Virus record (IMG/VR): IMGVR_UViG_3300033984_000293
Coordinates: 92,627-156,626 of that record
Source: a virus
Direction: 5' to 3' (one strand)
DNA: 64,000 nucleotides
Position 1 is the first letter of the stretch; each line of letters starts with the position of its first letter. The notes beneath the pieces are model-generated. The model did no database searches. It saw only the letters and a list, made by a program, of their open reading frames with translations, and was not told where the DNA came from. Shown piece after piece: positions 26,384 to 34,160 of the stretch. The translations under genes were made by a program, and so were the position numbers.

Positions 26384-26581
26384 TTATTCATCTTCTTTTT
26401 TATGTTTTTTCCATTCAAACCAAAACGCCATTAAAACTAATAGATTCATACCAAATGACGCAATAATTTCATATAAATCTTCATAAACATTCATCGTTAG
26501 ATGAACATGACCAATAACCCAAAAAGGTACCGCTAAATTACTACCCATCCAAATAATAAAAAACAATAAAAATTTCTTCAT
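26384..26581 (-). CDS. Small two-pass membrane protein, holin candidate
   Basis: 65 residues with two hydrophobic helices ('FLLFFIIWMGSNLAVPFWV' and 'MNLLVLMAFWFEW') and a charged tail (KKHKKEDE). Class II holin-like topology two genes from the endolysin. TATTTAT is exactly 4 bases upstream. The holin role is inferred from topology and position only. Confidence 0.6.
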   Translation of the reverse strand: MKKFLLFFIIWMGSNLAVPFWVIGHVHLTMNVYEDLYEIIASFGMNLLVLMAFWFEWKKHKKEDE

Positions 26582-26585
26582 ATTA

Positions 26586-26592
26586 ATAAATA
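26586..26592 (-). promoter_or_regulatory. Late-type TATTTAT box
   Basis: Exactly 4 bases before the ATG at 26581. Confidence 0.55.
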
Positions 26593-27405
26593 CTACTTAT
26601 TTAATAAATCCCAAGCTCTTGCCAATCTTGTTAAACCAATACCAGCACCAAATCTTGGAAAGAAGTCCAAAGATAAGAATTCTTCCAATTCTTTTTCCAC
26701 TCTATCTTTTCCAAATAACTCAAATAACTTGGAAGAATACCCACCACCTTCGATTGAGTAGAACATCTCTCTCATTTTAACAACATCACAACTTCTCTCA
26801 GCAGAACCAATAGTTTCTTGACCAAAAAGGATTACGTCAACCTTATTGAAGATGTTGTCTGAATCGTGTTTCATATTCCAAAATGGGTTTGTTCTAATTG
26901 GAAAGTTTTGTAATGATATAACCTCACTTTTTTCTTTCCACATTCTTGATTCGTGTTCATCTTCTAAAATAGAAACATCTCCATATTCTTTACAAACTTG
27001 TTCGTAATCTACGGGAACTGGTTCTGAGAAACCTAAATATTGTAATAATTCACGTTCTAATACAAGTAAATGAAGCATACCACCCTTTGATTCAAATTCA
27101 AACATTGGAAAGATTAACTCGTGACGACCCGGAATTGGATTTTTCTCTTCTCTATATGATGTTGAAATACAGAACACTCCATCCCACTCAGGATTCTTCA
27201 ATAATTCCAATTCTAACCACATTTGTCCTGTTTGTGGTAATGGCCAAATTTCACCCCCATATTCAAAGGTTTTTACTGAATGTGGGTTTTCACAAGCAGC
27301 TAAAATAGATAATCTTGATTGAGTTGGGACCTCAATAAAATTCTTACTAACGAAGAATGTTCTTAATTTTTGTACCAGTTCGTGGTAAGTTTTTGTGTTT
27401 TTCAT
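26593..27405 (-). CDS. Class II aminoacyl-tRNA synthetase-like catalytic core
   Basis: 270 residues. Motif 2 is visible as 'VFCISTSYREEKNPIPGRHE' leading into 'FPMFEFES', and motif 3 as 'FGAGIGLTRLARAW' at the C-terminus; 'GSAERSCDV' matches the Asp/Asn-type active-site loop. There is no anticodon-binding domain, so it is a stand-alone class IIb core like asparagine synthetase A or its relatives. It probably activates an amino acid, perhaps Asp/Asn. The product and any tRNA partner are unknown. Flanked by a TATTTAT box on one side and a hairpin upstream. Confidence 0.78.
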   Translation of the reverse strand: MKNTKTYHELVQKLRTFFVSKNFIEVPTQSRLSILAACENPHSVKTFEYGGEIWPLPQTGQMWLELELLKNPEWDGVFCISTSYREEKNPIPGRHELIFPMFEFESKGGMLHLLVLERELLQYLGFSEPVPVDYEQVCKEYGDVSILEDEHESRMWKEKSEVISLQNFPIRTNPFWNMKHDSDNIFNKVDVILFGQETIGSAERSCDVVKMREMFYSIEGGGYSSKLFELFGKDRVEKELEEFLSLDFFPRFGAGIGLTRLARAWDLLNK

Positions 27406-27442
27406 TGTTTTAATATTTAATTTTTATTGTTTACGTATGGGC

Positions 27443-27474
27443 AAAAAAAAGTCCCTAAAATAAAATAGGGACTT
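27443..27474 (-). terminator. Hairpin upstream of the synthetase-like gene
   Basis: AAGTCCCT / AGGGACTT stem, followed on the minus strand by eight T. It lies 38 bases upstream of the start at 27405 with no minus-strand gene just before it. It may insulate the gene or act as an attenuator. Confidence 0.6.
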
Positions 27475-27588
27475 ACATTTAAGTAATATAGTTGTTCGGC
27501 ATGTATAATTCATATCTCTTCATTGGTAATAAATATACTATATTAAGATAAAAAATCAATAAGCTTTACATTTTAATATTTGAGAATA

Positions 27589-27595
27589 TATTTAT
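27589..27595 (+). promoter_or_regulatory. Late-type TATTTAT box
   Basis: Ends 3 bases before the ATG at 27599. Confidence 0.5.
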
Positions 27596-27598
27596 AGT

Positions 27599-27784
27599 AT
27601 GAACGATGAACAAAAAGCCCAATTGTATAGCCAACTAACATATAATTATGATAGATTAGCTAATGAAATCTCCTCAATTAAAGGTGAGAGTATTGATTTA
27701 AATCAACCACAAAAAGAAAGAATTCAAAAACTTCAGGTTGAACAGCATAAAATTATGAGTCGAGTTCAACAATTAATGAATTAG
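27599..27784 (+). CDS. Small coiled-coil protein
   Basis: 61 residues, helical, Gln/Glu-rich ('QLTYNYDRLANEISSIKGES'). No family recognised. Confidence 0.6.
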   Translation: MNDEQKAQLYSQLTYNYDRLANEISSIKGESIDLNQPQKERIQKLQVEQHKIMSRVQQLMN

Positions 27785-27788
27785 ACTA

Positions 27789-27795
27789 TATTTAT
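27789..27795 (+). promoter_or_regulatory. Late-type TATTTAT box
   Basis: Lies 17 bases before the ATG at 27813. Confidence 0.4.
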
Positions 27796-27812
27796 AAACA
27801 AAAACAAAAATT

Positions 27813-28145
27813 ATGTTATTAGCAAAAATTAATCCATCAGCAGAAAAAATTTCAGAAATTACACCATTTAGTTCGGTAACTATATCTTTAGATTATATGA
27901 CCGCAATTGCAAGACCGTATGTAGCAGGAGCTACTCAAACAAATTTCTCAATTGAATTTGGTGCTATTACTAAAGTTGACGGTGTTCCTACATCATTTCG
28001 AGCTCAAAATCAAAGTAACCTAACATTAACCTCAGAAGAATTATCTTCATGGGGAACTAACGACGAAGTTTTATTAACTATCATAGCTAGTAAATTAGGT
28101 GTTGCGATTGAAGGTTACGAAAACGTAGACAACGGAAATTTCTAA
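27813..28145 (+). CDS. Small beta-rich protein, possible virion protein
   Basis: 110 residues, mostly beta ('SVTISLDYMTAIARPYVAGA', 'NFSIEFGAITKVDGVPTSF'), polar, no Cys. Late-type promoter box and terminator. Composition suits a small virion decoration protein; inference only. Confidence 0.65.
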   Translation: MLLAKINPSAEKISEITPFSSVTISLDYMTAIARPYVAGATQTNFSIEFGAITKVDGVPTSFRAQNQSNLTLTSEELSSWGTNDEVLLTIIASKLGVAIEGYENVDNGNF

Positions 28146-28147
28146 AA

Positions 28148-28176
28148 AACAAACCCCCAATTAAGGGGGTTTTTTA
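28148..28176 (+). terminator. Rho-independent terminator
   Basis: AAACCCCCAA / TTAAGGGGGTTT hairpin with T-run between convergent genes. Confidence 0.85.
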
Positions 28177-28869
28177 TTACACAAACTCTACTTCGTTTGT
28201 ATCCGGATTCCAATCAACGGTTAATGGTTTTTGAGTATATATGTATCTCTCATCTAAAACCGCAGTGTTAAAGTGGTGTGTGTCTCCTTTTCTAACGTAA
28301 CCATATCCGGTGTGGATGTGACCAACATTATGAAGTTTAACATTCAATCTCTCTAATCTTTCAGTCAATAACTCACAACCCAAATTATCGTATCTTCTAC
28401 CATCAACGGTGTCTAATATTCCAAATGCCGGACAGTGAGTAAGTAAGATGTCAGTATCATCAGGGATTCCTTCCCATTTACCCGCCAATCCCATACCATT
28501 TTTAGGTAAGTTAAACGCCCATCCGTGAAATTCAGGTTGCCAAGGACTACCGTAGATTTTTACTTCTCTTTCGTCACCAATTTGGATTTTGAATTCACTA
28601 TCTTGAAGATATGTGATACCGGTGTAGAAATCTAATATTTCTTTTACCTTATCAACATTATCTTGAAAACCCCAATCGTGATTTCCGGCTACGAATACCT
28701 TGTGAGTATAACCTTTAATGTCGTTAAACCATTTACAGAACTCTCTGATTTCGTGTTCGTAACCCATAGATGATATATCACCACTATGGACTAGTAAGTC
28801 ACCACCAGGTAAGTCGGCAGTTATTTGTTTGTGTTTGTTGTGTGTGTCACTTATTAATGTTATTTTCAT
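28177..28869 (-). CDS. Calcineurin-like metallophosphoesterase
   Basis: 230 residues. All metal-binding motifs are present: 'ISDTHNKH' (D8, H10), 'DLLVHSGDISS', 'VFVAGNHDWG', 'ILLTHCPAFG' and 'NVGHIHTGYG'. The set matches the MPPED/239AB-like branch. It hydrolyses a phosphoester, possibly a nucleotide or nucleic acid. Part of a minus-strand operon from 30305 to 28177. Confidence 0.9.
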   Translation of the reverse strand: MKITLISDTHNKHKQITADLPGGDLLVHSGDISSMGYEHEIREFCKWFNDIKGYTHKVFVAGNHDWGFQDNVDKVKEILDFYTGITYLQDSEFKIQIGDEREVKIYGSPWQPEFHGWAFNLPKNGMGLAGKWEGIPDDTDILLTHCPAFGILDTVDGRRYDNLGCELLTERLERLNVKLHNVGHIHTGYGYVRKGDTHHFNTAVLDERYIYTQKPLTVDWNPDTNEVEFV

Positions 28870-28887
28870 AATTTCTAAATTTCTATA

Positions 28888-29088
28888 TCATTTGTTTAAA
28901 TTTTTATACTCTGTTAATGTTAGGTATAAATCAATTCCCAATTTTTTTTTTAACATAGTGTTAATCTCATCTTGATTACCGGCGTACGTATTTGAATTAA
29001 ATAATAATTCGTGCATTATTTCAAGTGTCTTTTCTTTTTCTACCCCAATATTTGCTAAAGTTTCAATAATGTATTTTTCTTCTTCCAT
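28888..29088 (-). CDS. Small helical protein
   Basis: 66 residues, acidic helical ('IIETLANIGVEKEKTLEIMH'). Between other operon genes with gaps of 3-19 bp. Not recognised. Confidence 0.6.
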   Translation of the reverse strand: MEEEKYIIETLANIGVEKEKTLEIMHELLFNSNTYAGNQDEINTMLKKKLGIDLYLTLTEYKNLNK

Positions 29089-29091
29089 AAT

Positions 29092-29328
29092 CTAAATTTC
29101 TATAACATTTGTCATTATATCTCCGACACTGTAATATCCGGTTAATGATTCAAAATTTGGGGGACACACATCACTATTTTGAAACTCAATTTCGTAATGT
29201 CTATCTTCTTCGGGGCTAGATTCAACCATCCCTTTTTTTAACGCCTCATATTTGTCTTCAGCCTCAACTTTAAATAATTGTAAGTCGTTATCAAACAAAC
29301 TTAAAATTCCTACTACATAATTTTTCAT
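29092..29328 (-). CDS. Hypothetical protein
   Basis: 78 residues. Starts 'MKNYVVGILSLFDNDLQLFK' with 'VEAEDKYEALKKGM', a small alpha/beta pattern frequent in phage. ATGA overlap with the upstream membrane protein gene. Confidence 0.6.
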   Translation of the reverse strand: MKNYVVGILSLFDNDLQLFKVEAEDKYEALKKGMVESSPEEDRHYEIEFQNSDVCPPNFESLTGYYSVGDIMTNVIEI

Positions 29329-29486
29329 TCTTCTTCTTCTTTTTTATCGTCAAAATCAAATCCATCTCCAAATAAATCATCACCTTTATAATCGGGATGT
29401 TTTTCGTGCATATCGGTAATACCTTTAACCCAAAGGGCGGATACTCCAATAACAACAAACGCCATTAATCCATATACTTCTAACAT
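29325..29486 (-). CDS. Small single-pass membrane protein
   Basis: 53 residues: an N-terminal helix 'VYGLMAFVVIGVSALWV', then an acidic cytoplasmic-type tail ending in four Glu. ATGA overlap downstream and a 7-bp overlap upstream support it. Confidence 0.6.
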   Translation of the reverse strand: MLEVYGLMAFVVIGVSALWVKGITDMHEKHPDYKGDDLFGDGFDFDDKKEEEE

Positions 29487-29656
29487 AACTTATTTTTTTT
29501 ATTACTTAATTCTTTATGTCGTTCTTCATCACCCGGTTTATCATAATTCCAAGTTAAAACATATTCAAGTGTGATTAACTCTTTATATTCATCAACAGTT
29601 AAATTACCTCTGAGTTCTTCTGCAACTTTATTCCAAACTTCTTCAAATGTGCTCAT
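29480..29656 (-). CDS. Small helical protein
   Basis: 58 residues ('MSTFEEVWNKVAEELRGN...'), charged and helical. Lies between 29658 and 29486 with typical 1-7 bp packing. Not recognised. Confidence 0.6.
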   Translation of the reverse strand: MSTFEEVWNKVAEELRGNLTVDEYKELITLEYVLTWNYDKPGDEERHKELSNKKNKLC

Positions 29657-29657
29657 A

Positions 29658-30305
29658 TTAATCCCACCATCTCTCGATGTTTTTTTCCATTATTTTGAAT
29701 AACAATTTTCTTGCTCTGTCGTGGTTGATATGTCCGATATTCATAGCGATTCTTTGTTTTTTATCGGTACTGACGTTATTGTGGTCTTCTAATGAAAAAA
29801 TACCTTCACCATTTAAAACCCTTTTGTAGATTAGTGGATATTTCTTGAAGTAATCGTCAAAATTCTCTTCCAATAATCGTGATTCCCAAGAACTATAACC
29901 TTCTTTTCCCGGCACGGGTTCAAACCAATGTTTTGTATTATGATAGTCAGTGTATTCACCTGAATAAAACTCATCTTGAACTAACCCCATCAATTTTACA
30001 CACAATCTCATTCTTTTTGCATCTTCTTGAGCTCGAGTATGTATGTCCCTACGACCAATATAGTCAGCTTGTCCTGATAACTTATGTTTCATTATATCAA
30101 AGATGTAATGACTGTCCCAGTTTCGGTCTTTCCATATGATTGGGAACCAATAAATTAAGTTTTTTACACCCATTTTAATATATTTGTGGTAATATTGACC
30201 ATCGTGATACCACCATAACGGTATAAATCGTAATTTTCTCATAATCCACGATTCTTTTTCTCTTTCTTCCGACCATTGGTCAAATATGTCTTTTTCTGGT
30301 TCCAT
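29658..30305 (-). CDS. Hypothetical protein rich in aromatic residues
   Basis: 215 residues, with 'RFIPLWWYHDGQYYHKYIKM' and 'WFPIIWKDRNWDSHYIFDI'. I believe such proteins recur in phages, but have no function for it. First gene of the operon to 28177, with a host-like promoter box 15 bases upstream. Confidence 0.65.
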   Translation of the reverse strand: MEPEKDIFDQWSEEREKESWIMRKLRFIPLWWYHDGQYYHKYIKMGVKNLIYWFPIIWKDRNWDSHYIFDIMKHKLSGQADYIGRRDIHTRAQEDAKRMRLCVKLMGLVQDEFYSGEYTDYHNTKHWFEPVPGKEGYSSWESRLLEENFDDYFKKYPLIYKRVLNGEGIFSLEDHNNVSTDKKQRIAMNIGHINHDRARKLLFKIMEKNIERWWD

Positions 30306-30320
30306 TTTTAATATTTTCTA

Positions 30321-30328
30321 CAAAGATA
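30321..30328 (-). promoter_or_regulatory. Bacteroidota-type -7 box
   Basis: TATCTTTG 15 bases upstream of the ATG at 30305. Confidence 0.6.
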
Positions 30329-30348
30329 AGTAATTATTTAAAATAAAA

Positions 30349-30382
30349 AAAGGAATTAGTAAAACTAACTCCTTTTTTTTTT
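30349..30382 (-). terminator. Bidirectional terminator hairpin
   Basis: AGGAATTAGT / ACTAACTCCT stem (one mismatch) with T-runs on both strands, downstream of the 30462 gene. Confidence 0.7.
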
Positions 30383-30461
30383 GGGTAAGATATGTAGGCA
30401 CTCAGATGTGAGTGATAGAACTTATAAATATACGTAAATTAAAAAAAATACGTATAAATCA

Positions 30462-30683
30462 CTATATAACACCATTTTTTTGAATATCTTCACTATGTTC
30501 ACTATAATTGTTATTAAAATCCTTTAATAATGTGATTTTTAAATCCTTACTCATCTCAAAACTCCATTTATTCATAAAATTATTAAATAAGTTAAGAGAA
30601 CCTTCTATGTGGTCCTTTGTTTTAGAGGAAAATAATACTTTATTAACCCAATCAAATTCCTGATAGATATTATATACGTCCAT
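30462..30683 (-). CDS. Hypothetical protein
   Basis: 73 residues, helical ('MDVYNIYQEFDWVNKVLFSS'). Shares one base with the stop of the upstream membrane protein gene. Not recognised. Confidence 0.6.
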   Translation of the reverse strand: MDVYNIYQEFDWVNKVLFSSKTKDHIEGSLNLFNNFMNKWSFEMSKDLKITLLKDFNNNYSEHSEDIQKNGVI

Positions 30684-30925
30684 TATTTTTTAGTTCTCAT
30701 AATTTTACTTAAATTTTGAAACTCTGACATCATTTTATTCATATCAGGCAACCCATTCATTATCTCTGTAGGATTAATGTTAAACATTTGAGTTGGAATT
30801 GATTTTTTCATTTCCATATATGTGTTAAACAGTTGTTTACCATATTTTTTCCAAAATTTATACCCCAAAATAATCATGGTTAGTTGCAGAATCACGAAAA
30901 TCGTTAAAATTACATTTAGATACAT
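30683..30925 (-). CDS. Single-pass membrane protein
   Basis: 80 residues from the ATG at 30925 (a longer start exists at 30967). N-terminal membrane helix 'LNVILTIFVILQLTMIILGY', then a polar Met/Asn-rich region. Function unknown. Confidence 0.6.
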   Translation of the reverse strand: MYLNVILTIFVILQLTMIILGYKFWKKYGKQLFNTYMEMKKSIPTQMFNINPTEIMNGLPDMNKMMSEFQNLSKIMRTKK

Positions 30926-30978
30926 AGTTTTTTTCTTAATGATAAGGCGTTTCTTGATAAATGTCAAATATTAAACTA

Positions 30979-30985
30979 TATTTAT
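30979..30985 (+). promoter_or_regulatory. Late-type TATTTAT box
   Basis: Ends 5 bases before the ATG at 30991, which decides that start over the one at 30961. Confidence 0.5.
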
Positions 30986-30990
30986 CACAT

Positions 30991-31260
30991 ATGAAGAAAG
31001 CGTTTGAATTTTTCTTAAATAAACTCTTGAAAAAAGAGATTGACCTACTTTTTGGGGTTGATAGTATTATTGTTGTTAATTATATCAAATATTCCACAAA
31101 TAATAAATCATTAACCATTGATTGCAAGTTATTAACTACCGACCCTGAGATATGTATTGAAACATATCCTGTAGGGTTAGAATGTCTAGTGATGGAAAGT
31201 TGGGGATGGATGGGTTGTCAGGAAAATATTACCTTAACCCATTCAATAGACCTTAAATAA
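30991..31260 (+). CDS. Hypothetical protein
   Basis: 89 residues starting 'MKKAFEFFLNKLLKKEIDLL'. The helix-then-beta layout ('SLTIDCKLLTTDPEICIE') resembles the short family proteins of the 43-60 kb cluster. It overlaps the convergent gene at 31253 by 8 bp. Confidence 0.6.
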   Translation: MKKAFEFFLNKLLKKEIDLLFGVDSIIVVNYIKYSTNNKSLTIDCKLLTTDPEICIETYPVGLECLVMESWGWMGCQENITLTHSIDLK

Positions 31261-31447
31261 ATAAGTGTACGTCAGATTGAATTAACCCTTCTATCACAAA
31301 TTCATCAAACACGTCTTGGACGACCTCAGAAAAATTTCTTTTTGAGTCGTTATTTCTAATTTTAGTTACTTCATTAGAGAATTCTTTGAATACTCCTGAA
31401 ATATGAGCGAAATAGTACATTTCCTCAACGTGTTCTTCGTTTGACAT
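31253..31447 (-). CDS. Small acidic protein
   Basis: 64 residues ('MSNEEHVEEMYYFAHISGVF...'), helical. Not recognised. Confidence 0.55.
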   Translation of the reverse strand: MSNEEHVEEMYYFAHISGVFKEFSNEVTKIRNNDSKRNFSEVVQDVFDEFVIEGLIQSDVHLFI

Positions 31448-31568
31448 GATATTATAAAGGGTTTAAGGGGTTATTTATACCCATAATTATAGTCTTTTTT
31501 ATTTTTTTTGTCAATTACATTTGATTATTATTTAATTTAAACTTATATTTTCTAAAAATACTTAAAAT

Positions 31569-31994
31569 ATGAAAAAAATTCAAACAGGTGATACAGTAAA
31601 AGTACACTACACAGGGAAATTAGAAGATGGGTCTATTTTTGATACGTCATTAGCTGAAGGTCGTGAGCCGATTGAAGTAACTTTAGGTCAGGGACAATTA
31701 ATTCCGGGATTTGAAGCTGGGTTAATTGACATGAGTGAAGGTGAGAAAAAAACAGTTGAGATTGAATCTGCGGACGCTTATGGTGACCCAAGACCTGAAA
31801 TGATTAATGAAGTACCTAAAGCTAATGTTCCTGAAGGAGTACAATCTGGAGAAATGTTACAAGGTATGGGACCACAAGGACCAGTTAATGTAAAGGTGGT
31901 ATCTGTAACTGAAGAAACTGTTACATTAGATGCTAATCACCCATTAGCAGGTAAAAAATTAATTTTTGATTTAGAAATTGTTAGTATCTCTTAA
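31569..31994 (+). CDS. FKBP-type peptidyl-prolyl isomerase (SlyD-like)
   Basis: 141 residues. FKBP core: 'VKVHYTGKLEDGSIFDTS', 'PIEVTLGQGQLIPGFE', then an insert-in-flap region ('SADAYGDPRPEMINEVPK') and 'LDANHPLAGKKLIFDLEI' at the end, the SlyD/FKBP layout. It speeds up proline isomerisation and acts as a chaperone in the cytoplasm. The His-rich metal tail of SlyD is missing. With DnaK and ClpP it forms a phage protein-quality set. Confidence 0.93.
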   Translation: MKKIQTGDTVKVHYTGKLEDGSIFDTSLAEGREPIEVTLGQGQLIPGFEAGLIDMSEGEKKTVEIESADAYGDPRPEMINEVPKANVPEGVQSGEMLQGMGPQGPVNVKVVSVTEETVTLDANHPLAGKKLIFDLEIVSIS

Positions 31995-32019
31995 TGAGAT
32001 ATTAACAATTTTTTGTTAT

Positions 32020-32409
32020 TTAATCATACATTTTATCAGCATCTTTCGGGTGCGATTTTTCGTATTTTTTAATTATTGAACCGGACTTTGCGTTAGCCTC
32101 ATCTTCATTTTTACCACCAATATCACCACCTCTATCTCTATTGAGAATTGTTCGTTGATATTCATGAATCCACTCATGAGTTAATGTTCTTAAAATATCG
32201 CGATTCATTCTCCCTTTAGATAAGACGAATATTTCACTATTGTCATTTCTAAGACCTGTAGTCATATTTGTGTCTCTCTTACCTACAAAAATAATGGTTA
32301 AGTCTCTTTTCAAGGGGCATTCTGTTTGCAAGTAACTAATGAAATTATTAAAAAATTTAAAATTATCTTTAGGTATATCAGAATTAATATGTTTAATTGT
32401 AATTTTCAT
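32020..32409 (-). CDS. Zinc metallopeptidase-like protein (HExxH)
   Basis: 129 residues. 'LTHEWIHEYQRTIL' (H78, E79, H82) is a zincin motif; 'NEDEANAKSG' about 20 residues later could supply the third ligand. The N-terminus lacks the MKIIITES tag, but a TATTTAT box lies 5 bases upstream as for tagged genes. Small single-domain peptidase; substrate unknown. Confidence 0.65.
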   Translation of the reverse strand: MKITIKHINSDIPKDNFKFFNNFISYLQTECPLKRDLTIIFVGKRDTNMTTGLRNDNSEIFVLSKGRMNRDILRTLTHEWIHEYQRTILNRDRGGDIGGKNEDEANAKSGSIIKKYEKSHPKDADKMYD

Positions 32410-32414
32410 ATTTT

Positions 32415-32421
32415 ATAAATA
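32415..32421 (-). promoter_or_regulatory. Late-type TATTTAT box
   Basis: Ends 5 bases before the ATG at 32409. Confidence 0.5.
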
Positions 32422-32437
32422 TATCACAATTGCTAAG

Positions 32438-32444
32438 TATTTAT
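32438..32444 (+). promoter_or_regulatory. Late-type TATTTAT box
   Basis: Lies 16 bases before the ATG at 32461. Confidence 0.45.
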
Positions 32445-32460
32445 ATATAAAAGATTAAAC

Positions 32461-33051
32461 ATGTCAAAAAAATTAATAATAACTGAAGAAGAAAAAGATG
32501 AAATAAAATCTTTACACAATATTAATGAACAAATTGGGTTTGAGGAAATTATTAACTATGTTAAAAATTTATTAAATAATATGGGTAAGGGAACTGAGTC
32601 TAAACCAAACACCAATATTGTTACAAGTAATATAACATCTGATGATGACATTTATAAGGGTATTTTAGAATGTATCGGGGCTAAACCAACAAAAAATAAT
32701 ATGTTATTTATGTATGCTTGGAGACAAGCCGAAGGAGGTGGGTCATCAAACAACCCCTTTAATACCACTCAAAAATGGGCAAATGCAACAATTCTTAAAA
32801 ATAGTTCTGCTGGTGTTAAAAACTATAAAACACCTGAAGATGGAATACAAGCAACTTGTAAAACATTAAAAAATGGTAGGTACCAAAGTATTATAGACGG
32901 GTTTAAAAATGATGTGGGACTATCCAAATTAACAGATGCTGTTGTAAATTCGCCTTGGGGTACTAAGGATTTATTACGTACAGTAACTCAAGGATATATC
33001 GCTGGTAATACACCAAAACCAAAACCAATTAATAGAACTGAAATCGTTTAA
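32461..33051 (+). CDS. Tagged lysozyme-like murein hydrolase
   Basis: 196 residues. The tag joins both classes: 'MSKKLIITEEEKDEIKSLHN' then INEQ. After a linker, the domain has 'MYAWRQAEGGGSSNNPFNTT' and 'GVKNYKTPEDGIQATCKTLK', the pattern of lysozyme-like phage wall hydrolases with a putative catalytic Glu in 'QAEGGG'. A tagged, second cell-wall enzyme besides the GH19 endolysin suggests a virion-carried enzyme used during entry. The tail is Lys/Pro-rich. Confidence 0.72.
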   Translation: MSKKLIITEEEKDEIKSLHNINEQIGFEEIINYVKNLLNNMGKGTESKPNTNIVTSNITSDDDIYKGILECIGAKPTKNNMLFMYAWRQAEGGGSSNNPFNTTQKWANATILKNSSAGVKNYKTPEDGIQATCKTLKNGRYQSIIDGFKNDVGLSKLTDAVVNSPWGTKDLLRTVTQGYIAGNTPKPKPINRTEIV

Positions 33052-33056
33052 ACAAG

Positions 33057-33078
33057 AAAACCGACATCAGTCGGTTTT
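33057..33078 (+). terminator. Rho-independent terminator
   Basis: AAACCGAC / GTCGGTTT stem with T-run after the 32461 gene. Confidence 0.85.
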
Positions 33079-33079
33079 T

Positions 33080-33433
33080 TTATTTAATAAATTGTAGTAA
33101 AACATAACATAGTTTGTATCCTGTGAACGCCCCTAAAGCGGAAGGTATCGGGAACACAATTAATTTACCCAAGTCAGTTACGTATTTTGGACGGTTCACA
33201 ATTTTACCCATATAGAAGTAATATACAATATACCCCACCAAAACAGCAATATCTGTTCGTGTTGCAATAAAAACCACTAAGGTGGCACCTAAGAATCCAA
33301 AAGTAAAATTGTCTCTTACACCTTCCCAAACTTCTTTGTTTGAGGCGGACTCATACTCCTTAACAATTTTTTTAATTTTTACTTTATTCTTTTTAAAGTA
33401 ATTATTCTCCGATTCTATATTTTGCTCTTCCAT
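33080..33433 (-). CDS. Multi-pass membrane protein
   Basis: 117 residues: a charged N-terminus, then two to three hydrophobic segments ('FGFLGATLVVFIATRTDIAV', 'VGYIVYYFYM', 'ALGAFTGYKLCYVLL'). Last gene of the long minus-strand operon that starts near 41094. Function unknown. Confidence 0.65.
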   Translation of the reverse strand: MEEQNIESENNYFKKNKVKIKKIVKEYESASNKEVWEGVRDNFTFGFLGATLVVFIATRTDIAVLVGYIVYYFYMGKIVNRPKYVTDLGKLIVFPIPSALGAFTGYKLCYVLLQFIK

Positions 33434-33590
33434 CTAATGTTTCCGCTGTAAATTTATCCTTATTTAAGAATGTTAGTTCTAATTGAATACTTGCTATTAA
33501 TAATTCTTCAACTTGGTCCCAAGTTATCAAACCTTTCATCCATAATGTATGGAGTGACCTCATTATTTCAAATTCTGTTGCTTCGTTCAT
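33402..33590 (-). CDS. Hypothetical protein
   Basis: 62 residues, helical ('LHTLWMKGLITWDQVEELLI'). Overlaps both neighbours by more than 20 bp. Not recognised. Confidence 0.55.
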   Translation of the reverse strand: MNEATEFEIMRSLHTLWMKGLITWDQVEELLIASIQLELTFLNKDKFTAETLDGRAKYRIGE

Positions 33591-33771
33591 TTTCTACTTG
33601 TTTATATAATTCGCTTAAATTTTGTTCATCCAATTCTGTTGTTGTGAATGTTTCGTTTGTTAACTCACATAAATAAAAGTGATGTGTTACATCATATTCT
33701 TTTTCTCTGTATGTTAATGTGGATGGTTCCGACATTAACTTCATTTCCTTTCCGGATAATGGACTTTTCAT
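33568..33771 (-). CDS. Hypothetical protein
   Basis: 67 residues; 'KSPLSGKEMKLMSEPSTLTY' and 'VTHHFYLCELTNETFTTTEL' look like a small beta fold with a Cys. Not recognised. Confidence 0.55.
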   Translation of the reverse strand: MKSPLSGKEMKLMSEPSTLTYREKEYDVTHHFYLCELTNETFTTTELDEQNLSELYKQVENERSNRI

Positions 33772-33777
33772 AATACT

Positions 33778-33936
33778 CTATGTTTTTTGTTTTACTTCTT
33801 CCTCATCAATAAGTTGATTAAGCTCTTTTGTGACCCAATCTAAATTATCTTCGGATATGGGTAATTCTTTTAATTCCCCAATTAATTCATTCTTATTCTG
33901 TTCCGCGTCTTCCCTTGACCATTTTTTGTTTTCCAT
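33778..33936 (-). CDS. Small charged protein
   Basis: 52 residues ('MENKKWSREDAEQNKNELIG...'), acidic and helical. Fits the gap between its operon neighbours. Not recognised. Confidence 0.55.
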   Translation of the reverse strand: MENKKWSREDAEQNKNELIGELKELPISEDNLDWVTKELNQLIDEEEVKQKT

Positions 33937-33950
33937 AATTTGTTTGTTTT

Positions 33951-34157
33951 TTAATAATTTTCAATTTTTAATACTAAATTTTTTTCACTTGAAATTTCAT
34001 AGTCACGATAGTCACTACAATTGTCCATTGAATTTATTTTATATGTGTGGTAATCATCACTATAAATTGTGATAGCAATTACTATGTTTGGTATTTGATT
34101 TACATCTGTTCTAACATAAACAGTGTCTCCTATGTTGTATTTATTATTTATTTTCAT
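33951..34157 (-). CDS. Small SH3/KOW-like protein
   Basis: 68 residues; 'YNIGDTVYVRTDVNQIPNIV' and 'YKINSMDNCSDYRDYEISSE' suggest a small beta barrel related to the 17165 and 8513 proteins. Three gaps of a few bp around it. Confidence 0.6.
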   Translation of the reverse strand: MKINNKYNIGDTVYVRTDVNQIPNIVIAITIYSDDYHTYKINSMDNCSDYRDYEISSEKNLVLKIENY

Positions 34158-34160
34158 AAC

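Noticed and set aside
31440-31500. TATAAATA-like T4 late promoter near 31490
   Set aside because: A GTATAAATAACC stretch is present upstream of 31447 but lies at an uncertain distance and does not fit the TATTTAT-N4-ATG pattern seen elsewhere.
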